This document shows positions 55,333 through 64,000 of a stretch of 64,000 nucleotides of DNA, piece by piece. The stretch is from contig JAPXFQ010000934.1 in NCBI GenBank assembly GCA_028564705.1, forward strand, positions 310,001 to 374,000, in the 5' to 3' direction. A model generated the notes under the pieces. That model was not told the DNA's origin and did no database searches. It saw nothing but the letters and a program-made list of their open reading frames with translations. The DNA is from Apricaphanius iberus. Taxonomy: Eukaryota; Chordata; Actinopteri; Cyprinodontiformes; Aphaniidae. Position 1 is the stretch's first letter. Each line of letters opens with the position of its first letter. The position numbers and the translations under genes were made by a program.

Positions 55333-57164
55333 GATTGGTCAGCTCAGTCGTATAGTCGCTGTAATCAGTAGTCAATGTAGCGTTTGGCCGCTACATGCTT
55401 TATATTGAAAGGACAATTTAAAAAGGAAGTTTAGAGAAACAACAAAACAGGCTTCTGTGTTTGTTTCCATGCATTTTATGAGTATTATATGAGCTGCACT
55501 TCTAGTAAGAAGCTTTACAGCTCAATTAAAACATACTTTCTGTCGTCCATTGCTCCTTGAAAACAAACGTGTTCGAGATTTAAAAAAAAAAATACTTTAG
55601 TTAAGCAGATACGACACTGCAATGGTAGGCAGACCCACCATGAGAAGTTAGCGCCCTCTTCTGACCTGGTCGAGAATTGTTTTGCAACAAACAAAAATCA
55701 ACGGAGCACTTTTAACAAAAACCGTCTCCGTCAATACATCTGCGTCTGGGTGCAAAGTTATTGGCGAGGTATAAACTAGATTCAAAGGGAAATTCCTTTT
55801 TTTCCAACCTGGACCTTATTTCAGCAATTTTTATGTTTTTTTCACCATGAGAAGCTTCAGCCAGTTTAAGCCGTTCAACATTATTTATACATCCAGTCTT
55901 GATCAGTTGTATCTGTAGAAAGGAAGTGCTGGATGCAGTCCAAATGCCGCTTTTAATAAGGTTTAATCTGCCCCAAATGCCTCCATTTCACCATGTTTAT
56001 ATTCTCATCGGACTTACGAACGCCTCGGACGTGCTTCTTGATTTTCTTTTGGGCCGATTTGGGGGCTTAACAATAAAACAATAATAAAAAGCTGATGAAT
56101 CTGCCGCTGCAGCATCCGCGCCGTTATATTTGTGAATGAAGGCAGAAGACTGTAATCTGAACATCCTTCGCATGCACAGACCAGGTGACAACAGAGGTAA
56201 GACTTTTAGCAAAAGGAAACCTGCAGAAGAGCTAGATCAGAACCTCTAAAACTGGGCGCTGGGTCCACAGGAAAGGAGCCTGATAACTAAATGTAAAAAA
56301 AGAAAATGTTGCTTCAGCACTGAGACAGTTATGATGGGACGTCCATGTCTGTCATTTGACCCTTATCATCATGAGAATCACAAGTTTCCGTTTGGTTATA
56401 ATGTTCTGCTTCACGGTTTTCCAGCTGCTAGGAGGACCATGACCACCTGTACTTACTAAACATCTAGTCTGACTCCATTTATTTCCTGCTAAATAAAACC
56501 TCACTGTGAACTCTGGCTTCTTCATTTTGTGGTCTCTGTTCTTTCTGCTGTCTCCCAGAAACCAGCTGTAGAAAAATAAAATTGGTCTAATTTTGAGTTT
56601 TTCTTGCTGTTTTTTCATTTTACTACATAATTATGAGCTCCATGATAAACAAATGTAAAATAAAGTTTATTTCTATATTTTGTAAAGGAAACTGAGGGAA
56701 GCTTAGGCATACAATGAATAGAAGGTGAAAGCAAACCCCTGAACTCAGTGGGCAAAGATTTACATTCACCTGAAAACTGTGTGATATCACTATGAACCAG
56801 TGTTGTAGTCAAGTCACCATCGCTCCAGTCCAAATCAGGCTCAAAGCTAAGTGTTCGAGTCCAAGTGCACGTCTCATAGGATTAGTCCAAATCCAAACCA
56901 TGGTAAATCATTAATATCTAAGAGTGAGTCAAATATAAGAGAGCATTGTGCAGATTTTAGGATTAAAACAATGGCAGCCATGTATGGTTTACTTTATTTA
57001 AAAAGAAATTGTACGCAATGCCCCCATGCTAACACCAGGGTAAGACAGTAACCTGCAAAACGTAACATATGCTTGGAATTAATTTTAAAGCAATAAATAA
57101 TCAAAATTTCACCTGAGCATTTTCACTTGGTAGAGGCGGCTCATTCTAGTAAACTGTCTCCTTA
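55333..57164. other. No gene recognised; a repeat end near 56797-56900
   Basis: CAGTGTTGTAGTCAAGTCACC followed by TCGAGTCCAAGTGC is a known style of fish transposon end (only words quoted). No partner was identified. Confidence 0.4.
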
Positions 57165-58329
57165 TTTAAAGTGTAACTAAACCCCCAAAAATGTGTTTGT
57201 GCTTATAAACTGTATAACTGGGCCTTTACCTATACAATCTTTCAGTTTCAGGGGATTTTTTGACATTTTCGTTAAACGTGTTAAATTCTACATTTTATAA
57301 ACGTCTTAGTGCTGCCACTCATGGTGATTGGTGGTACTGCATTTGAATTTTGCAATTGGCTTAGATTGGTACATCTTTTCCATTATCTACGTCACAGGCA
57401 CGGTCTCACAGAGACGCCCTCTCTCTCTCAGAAACACTCACCCCGCCCCGTGGCGAAACAAGCTCATCTTGTGTGCTACGTGCGTACACAGACACATACT
57501 GAGAGAAACAGAGGAAGCTGAAATCCGTATATCGCACTTTGGAGGAACGGAACGTCGAAGTGGTTTAAAGCCATAAGTTATAACCTATATGTTTTAAACA
57601 CACTGTGAATAAGGAAATAGTAGCTGAGGTAGTTCCCTCCGAAGCTATTTGGTGTCGATGCTAGCACTAGGCTCTCTGTGCTGTTTACTATGTATGCTGC
57701 TATACATTCGCCCGGAGACAAAGGCTTGAACTGCGGCCTTTGTTTCTTCAATTTGAAGGATGGTTGCGGTGTATCTTTCACTGGTCTACATATCCCAAGA
57801 TGCATTGCAGGCGAAACGAGAGAATTTTCTTCAAGCAGTATTAGCTGTTTGATGCTTCTTGTGAATACATTGATTACAGTTTTTCGAATTGCTAAAATAT
57901 AATTTTTCCAACCAGGGTAAAGGGGGGTATTATGCTTCTTACATGCACACAGTACCATTCTATAGCACACTCAAATGAAAATTTTACCCTCAATCATTCT
58001 TAAAATCCTGTATGTATAAAAATCCACCTTAATCACTTCCGTATTTGACGCCTTTATATTCGCCTGATCCTCTCTAAGCCCTCCTACCCTTTGTGAAACT
58101 CCCCCTGCAGAACGTCATACACCGGCTATTATCACAGCATGCGCATGGAAGTTTTATTATTTAGGAAAAAAATCACATTGGTGAACAATGGCAACACTGG
58201 AGATCGTTAGACGATACGTGAATGATCCGACATCCGACCCTGAAAGAAGAAACGGAGAGAGGCTTTTACAAGACGTGTCAACTTTTTAATATTTAACCTC
58301 CTTGGCACCCTTTTAGAAATATTAATCAC
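57165..58329. other. Probable DNA-transposon debris, unclassified
   Basis: It starts TTTAAAGTGTAACTAAACCC, a common repeat start. CpG-containing interior words and the open frame at 57678-57902 (cysteine-containing, no named domain) suggest an element, but no right end was found. Confidence 0.35.
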
Positions 58330-58330
58330 T

Positions 58331-58492
58331 ATGACACTACGTTTTGCATAGAAACCATAAAAAACAGAAATATGAAGCTAAGTCTTGCATTGAAATCACA
58401 AAGGTTGAGAGAAATGAAGCTACGTTTTGCACTGAAACCATAAATTCAAACATGAAGCTATGTTTTACATTGCAACCATAAAAGCACGCAAA
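58331..58492. repeat. Degenerate tandem repeat, four units of ~40 bases
   Basis: Units begin at 58331, 58372, 58414 and 58452. Each follows the plan ATGAAGCTAxGTTTTGCAxT, then GAAACCATAAA and a variable end of about 10 bases. Lengths are 41, 42, 38 and ~41. Confidence 0.85.
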
Positions 58493-58765
58493 TAAGTAGG
58501 AGTATATTTAGACAATAGGCTGTTGAAAGAGTAATGATCATGTTTGATTAAAAAGGTTAAAACAGTGGTTCCATCATTTGTTAACTCAGATGAAACTCCC
58601 AACATTGATTTAGGGAACCAAATAGAAAAGAGTGTCATCCACCTGCCAAAATTGTTTTATTCTCAAGTTCTGTGGGGAGCGCATTTTTCAAGTGAAATGC
58701 ATGTGCAAAAGCTAAATCAGCAGAAGCTGACGTATCAAACTTCTGTCAATATCTGCTATGCATAA

Positions 58766-59070
58766 TCACATGCACTTACTGTGATTCTCCCACTGGAAAC
58801 AGTGTTTGACTAAACCCTGTTTGTTGTGAGAGCTAGAATCATCTTTGGGTTTTTTTTTCACATTCAAGGTACGATTGCTTCCACACCATGCCACAAAGTG
58901 GTCCGCCAGCTGTCTGTATTCAGCATCTTCTCCATCTCTGATACGCCCATGGACAGCAGAGTCATCTGGGTATTTCTGACAGGTCTCTGACTTATACACA
59001 GAGTGAAAAGGAATGGTGAGAGTACAGTCCCCTGTGGAGCTCCTGACTACCTGGTTTGACGCACAATCCT
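58766..59070 (-). pseudogene. Non-LTR RT fragment (Y-P-D-D in place of YADD)
   Basis: The minus-strand frame reads C-Q-K-Y-P-D-D-S-A-V ... D-G-E-D-A-E-Y-R-Q-L-A-D-H-F-V-A-W-C-G, then T-L-N-V-K-K. This matches the F-S-D-D-S-A-I-V-G ... E-E-E-Y-R ... F-V-x-W-C-x-x-N-x-L-x-L-N-V-x-K-T-K block of a frequent fish LINE. The catalytic block is altered. Upstream (plus 59000-59060) C-S-T-G is still visible. It is a short dead fragment. Confidence 0.8.
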
Positions 59071-60163
59071 TTAATTTACCAAGCTACTGTATGTTCTGTT
59101 TATCAGGAAGTCAATCCAGGGGATTATTGAGGTGACAGTTTAACCCAAGTTTACAGCCTTATTTGTGCTGTAAAATAAAAAATACACAGTTAGTTATTAA
59201 AAGTTGGTTACATATTTGCCTGTTTGCCACAAGACAGAGATTTGATTGACTCATAAATGTTTTAACTTAGGGAAGTTCCTTTTCTAACCTCTTGTAAAAA
59301 CGGGCTGCACTGCAGCGTTAACTCCATGACTGACAGCAGCAAGCATGGATCCAGCTTCAGGTAAGAATCATAAACCTCACAACCAGTTCACCCACTTTCA
59401 CAGAGTGATTGCGTCGCATCACTTCATGCGTAACTTCAGCTCATCTTGTGACTCTTGGAAACAGTTTTGTGCTGCAAAATCCACATTTTACTCTTTGTCC
59501 CAGACCTCTGGGTGTAATAAAGTCTGATGGTAGAGAGGAAAACAATCAGACGAAGTTCTCTCAATAACTGACTGATTCTGCAGTTATTGCTGCATTTTCC
59601 GCCAGATCCAAGTTTCTTTCGGAGCAATCCTCATTTCTTTCTGTTAGTCACTCAGCCTCTGAACATCTGTCTTCTGTTGTTCAGCTGCAGATGATTTCTA
59701 GCGGGGTATTAGTGTAATCACCACACTGAGGCTCACTGAGGAATGCAACGGTCCTGCAGGCAGATGTTCACAGCTTGCTGCTGCAGGGTCTGCATGATAA
59801 CAAGTGCCAGGAGGCACAACTCATGCTGTCTATGAAATCTACAGAAATATTCACCTTCTTGAAAGTTCTAGATGCAACTGAGAAGGTTTCAGGGTATGGT
59901 GGCTCTGAACTGTTGGCAAATATCTGATGGAATATGGAAACTGAGCCAGTTGCAGAAGAAATATTTAAATATCCGTTTGTTTATTTGCAGTAATATCGCT
60001 TGACAAACCCAGCTGCAAAGTAGCTGCTGTTCATCTGCAGCCAGAGATGCTGCATTGGCAGCAGATCACCACTGCTGACAGGTTGAAGGGTCAGAATCTT
60101 CAAGCAACTCCTACAAATTGCAGAATGCTGACATATTTAATATTTAAACAAGATTATTTTTAT
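59071..60163. other. No gene recognised
   Basis: No coding domains or repeats with identifiable borders. Confidence 0.45.
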
Positions 60164-60293
60164 CAGCCCTGTGATGGACTGGCGACCTGTCCAGGTTAGA
60201 CCCCGCCTCTCGCTCGTTGACAGCTGGAGATAGGCACCAGCCCCCCCGCGACCCCTGGAGGACTAAGCAGTTCAGAAAATGGATGGATGGATT
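60164..60293 (+). mobile_element. RTE-type LINE/SINE 3' tail
   Basis: GTGATGGACTGGCGACCTGT, CCCCGCCTCTCGC, GCTGGAGATAGGCACCAGC and GAAAATGGATGGATGGATTA form the near-universal fish 3' tail ending in ATGGATGG repeats. It is 3' sequence only. Confidence 0.93.
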
Positions 60294-61906
60294 ATTAAAG
60301 CATTAATGAGTAAAAATCAAGTAAATGACAGTGGCGAAAGGAACATTTTAGAAAAAAATTAATGTTTTCTCTGCATCAAAATGTGTCTTTAAAATTCACA
60401 GCCATCATATGGATAATTTCAGTCTGAGGCTATTTTGTTTTTCTGTTCTTGACCATAAGTTTTGGATGCAACATTTATTCGTGTTTGGATGTTAATCTTG
60501 CACTTACTGGACGAAGATGGCTTTCTGTTCTACTGATTCCACTAACAGACAAACTTTTTTGGGGGGGATAAAATTATACTCCTGCGGAGGCTCCTTGGTC
60601 AAAATAGTTTGTAAAGATCATATTTCTTCTTTAGATCCTGATTATTAAAACCTGTTTTAGTTCACATTCACATTGTTATTTTATGAAAGTTATGGACCAA
60701 CAAGGCTTCATGCTTTTATTAGACAAAATTATTGAATCTCCATAGTAGTCAGAGGGGTAGCCGAGTTGCTCAACCAGGGTTTTCTGGCTAAAAGCGCTAA
60801 CCCCGGTTAGCTTCAGTGCATAGCTACATCAGCTCACAGTGTCAATCATCCGCCCCCACCCTCACAGTTCCTATCTCAGCTCCACTTCTTTGCCTATTGT
60901 TTGTATTTTCCAGGTGTGACAAAGCGGGTTATGCAGCCAAAAACTGCATTGCTGGAAACCACCTATTTAGCATCAATTCAGCTCCTTAGAAACCTACGGG
61001 CGACGTCTCTTAGGCTCCGCCCATTAAATATACAGTTTATGGTGCAGATTGAGGATTTGGCAGTTGTGTGCGTTCTGTTAGACCTTATTGCCCCTGTTAG
61101 CAGCTGGGAATCTTGTACCAGCCCGTCTGTACATTCTTAGTGTGTCTTCTTTCACAAGCATTTTTCTCTGGGTGTTGAAGTAGCTTTTGAAGGATCTTTG
61201 AGTTTTCCTCCATTAGACTCAGATCAGAGCACAAACAGCCAGATGTTTGAGTTGAGCTTTTACTGCAACGTCCCAGTTTTATGAGTTGTTGGGATAATGA
61301 TGTTTACTCAGGAAAAACACTGAAGCCCTGCTGTAAATTAGCGCTGTTCGAATAACAAACACGAGCACCCTGCTTAAAAGCACAAATGATGTAATCCTTG
61401 AATTAATCTGACTGCTGCTGGTGGAAATGAACACAGACTAAAAGCACCATCCTCTTCTACAAAGAACTGGAGGAGCAGCAGAGCGTAGTGAAATATTTAA
61501 CATGTTCTTTCCGAACCGGGTCAGGCTCATTTTTTAATTTGAGGGAACAGAAGAGGACCATTAAAAACTGCAGATCAACACGCCAGCTTGTTTGGAGGCT
61601 TTTCAGCTTATTCTTCTCCAAAAACTTGGGTTCACACCTTTTCTGTTTGTGGATCTCCATTAGCCTCGACAGACCCTAATAAATACTGTCATTTCTCAGT
61701 CTGTAGAATAATCCTCTGGTTGAGTAGTTCCTATATCCTGTCTGAAGATCTGGAGTTACTCTGTGTAACTAAGATGTGGCCATATTTGCCCTGTACCCCA
61801 GCAGTTACCGTGCATTTAATTCTAACAGCGTGTTTATTCCTTTAATTACTCCTGGACCAACATGTAGCCACAGCATACAGTCGCCTGTGTTGTGTTGTTG
61901 ACTTCA
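60294..61906. other. No gene recognised; MITE-like piece near 60740-61050
   Basis: AGGCTCCGCCCATTAAATAT followed by ACAGTTTATGG is a frequent fish MITE end, as is the GGTTAGC-rich block near 60800. No coding motif is seen. Confidence 0.4.
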
Positions 61907-62043
61907 CAGCAATCCCTCATACCGAGCAAGCATGCAGCGACAGTGGAGAGGAAAAAAATCGAAACCTGCAGCAGAACCAGAACCTGTCTGAGTACGAGCA
62001 GCTACGACCGACTGGGAGTCTGATTGGACAACAGAGACACAGA
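61907..62043 (-). mobile_element. L2-type LINE 3' UTR fragment, family II
   Basis: CAGCAATCCCTCATACCGAG, AGCGACAGTGGAGAGG and GCAGAACCAGAACCTGTCTG match 12723-12860 and 38993-39130. It has neither RT nor tail. Confidence 0.9.
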
Positions 62044-64000
62044 ACGAAATGGACTATGTTACAAAGACAACTGAGAGAAGACTAAGTTAGCAGTTAAAGG
62101 ATCTGTGTGATCTGGAAAAGTCTCTATAATTTAATCTCTAATTGGTAACAAATTGTTTTGCTCCCTTTGTTTTCTTATGAAAAACATTTATAATAAATTA
62201 ATAACCAATTTAATAATAAATATTAGTAAAAGAGATGTTTGATTTAAACAGTATTTATGATAAATTCCCGTCAACTCACAAACCCAGTGGGCGGAGAGCT
62301 GTCCACCTTCTGTCATGATAATTATCACCTGTTCACCAACCTCTCTTCCTGTCTGCTTTGTGCTTCTGTTGGCACTGAGAATTTACCCTGAATACATCAG
62401 GTTATGTATAATGATTCAATATTTCTTTTATAAAGATATGTTTAAAAACATCCAGAGAGTACTAAAGAAGATTTCAGAACAGCTCTGCACACAACGCTTG
62501 TTGCTATGAGATGACCCTAAGTGCTGCTGATGCAGAGATCCTTTTCTGCATCCACCTGTCAGGATGTAAATCAAGATGTACAGCCAACACAAACAGGAAA
62601 CACAAAAAGCGCTCTAAAATATGTTGGCGTAAGAGTCAGAGGAAAAGAAGGATTGTAGTTGGAGCCATTTGGAAAAGTGCTGGAGTGCTTAGCAATCAAT
62701 GCAAGCTAATTATACCTGTAAAGCTTGGCCATTCACTCAGTGCATCTCTGACTCTTTGTGTTGCTGCATTCCTTCAGTTTTCTTTCTCTCCATCTCTCTT
62801 TTCTGCCTTAATGACCCCTCCCCCCAAACACACACACAGTTTTATTGTTTTGCTGCATTTAAATGCGAAATTTCATAAAGCATAGCTTGAAGAGAAACAG
62901 CAACGCTACATCAACGCTGTGCTGCCTGTTCTTGAGCAGAAAGCTTGTAAATGAGCCGCTCTGACACCTGGAGGGGATTCCACCAAGGGAGCTCAAAGAA
63001 TCTAAAAAGGCCTCGCTGAAATTAGCAAAACAGTTCACTCCAGGCTTATCTGTAACGAATGAAGCTCAGGTGAATTCAATCCCAAATGATTGAAGCAAGG
63101 TTTAACCAGCAAGGCTCATGTGCATCAACGCTATATTAAAGGCAGCTGCTACCAAATGAGGCTAGATAAGTGAGAATAGAAGGAAAGGAAAGAGGCGCAT
63201 TCTTCTCCCAGTCTGAGAAAGACTTATTAATGCAGCATATGAGCATCATAATTACATCATAACCAGTAAGAGGAACAGCAACTGTATAGAAAAGCTTGTC
63301 AAGCTGCATTGGGTAATAATGTGAATTAGGTGATGGTGCTACATGGATGGTTTGTAGTGTGACACAGTGAGCGCTGAAAGGCGCTTCTAGATGCAAACTT
63401 CTAAATTCATGTTAATAAATCATATTACCTTGTTGGTTAGGGCAAGATAATCTGGAGTCTGTTGTAAATAATTAAAACCAGAATATAACACGACAGAAAA
63501 TAGCTGAAAGGTTGAATGTGTTAGAACATGATTTAAGAAAGAATGGAAAAATTTTTTACAACTAAAGAACGGTTTCAACTCTTTAAACTGTAAAGTTATA
63601 TTATTACAGTATTTTAATTTACATGTGTATTTTTTTTAACCAATTACAAGATACTTTAAGGCTGTTTTAACACATGACAGCATGATGATTGTATGGCTCC
63701 ATCTTAGACAAAAAGTGATTTATTTGTAACTATTAACAATGCCTGGTCTCAGAAGCAACAGTGGTGGAACAAGACGTTTTTGGTAACAAGTAAATATTAA
63801 ATACAGTAACGTTCTTCAAAATGGAAAAAATCAAATCAAATTAGAACTATATTTTAAAAGAAAAACGAAAACTGCAGCTGCTGCAACTGATTTCATAATA
63901 TTATGTAGGAGGGTGGGTGTGGTGAGGGAGAGAACAGCAGCAGAATACCAGCCCCACAGTGTGACATCACATGGATCGTCCAATCATTTGATCAAGTTAT
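62044..64000. other. No gene recognised
   Basis: AT-rich. Near 63756 AACAGTGGTGGAACAAGACG resembles a frequent MITE end, alone. No other feature is supported. Confidence 0.45.

Noticed and set aside
57578..57970. 130-codon minus-strand frame
   Set aside because: No recognisable domain; overlaps repeat-like debris and an equally open plus-strand frame.
1..64000. CRISPR arrays, operons, ribosome binding sites
   Set aside because: The window is vertebrate in character; no direct-repeat/spacer array or bacterial gene arrangement is present.

Overview
This window reads as ray-finned fish (teleost) nuclear DNA: AT-rich intergenic or intronic sequence filled with decayed mobile elements of the mix typical of teleosts (L2-type LINEs, tRNA-derived SINEs, Tc1/mariner, hAT, PIF/Harbinger, TTAA-target and foldback MITEs, LTR fragments). 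The clade within teleosts cannot be fixed; a killifish or other percomorph is a guess. No host gene with a clear exon series was recognised. Most short open frames look like chance or shadow frames.

Layout. 1-9.2 kb: a LINE remnant, a foldback MITE with ~110-base inverted arms, and an unnamed transposon carrying a SINE. 9.2-16.7 kb: a Tc1 remnant, a 3' L2 copy, Harbinger pieces, and a 2.8-kb minus-strand L2 with a long, nearly intact reverse transcriptase frame. A piece of 28S ribosomal DNA sits inside that L2 copy. 18.2-24.9 kb: the most unusual part. Two related units lie in the same orientation. Each has an LTR-like leader of ~300 bases followed by an open frame starting MGRK and carrying a shared acidic module (T-E-x-D-F-E ... 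I-F-E-x-Y). The first unit is GC-rich and runs into 40 tandem 42-base units (14 residues each), with two indels whose net effect is exactly 3 bases. The second is more decayed and seems to be split by a minus-strand LTR-like segment and a CA-flanked MITE. 24.9-36.3 kb: an internally deleted L2, two SINEs, a TTAA-target transposon, a BED-type hAT transposase remnant on the minus strand and a second copy of the 6.3-kb transposon. 38.7-45.5 kb: L2 tail, Tc1 pieces, two ends of one MITE-like family and a clean hAT element with an 8-base target duplication. 49.9-64 kb: a MITE with a perfect hairpin, a frameshifted THAP domain, a MADF-domain transposon nested in a second copy of the 5.4-kb foldback family, RT remnants and an RTE-type tail.

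The features do not form a pathway. What can be read is relative history: the SINE at 6.5 kb and the MADF element at 53.4 kb can each be compared with an uninterrupted copy of their host element in this same window. Names of element classes rest on remembered family hallmarks, since no search was run.
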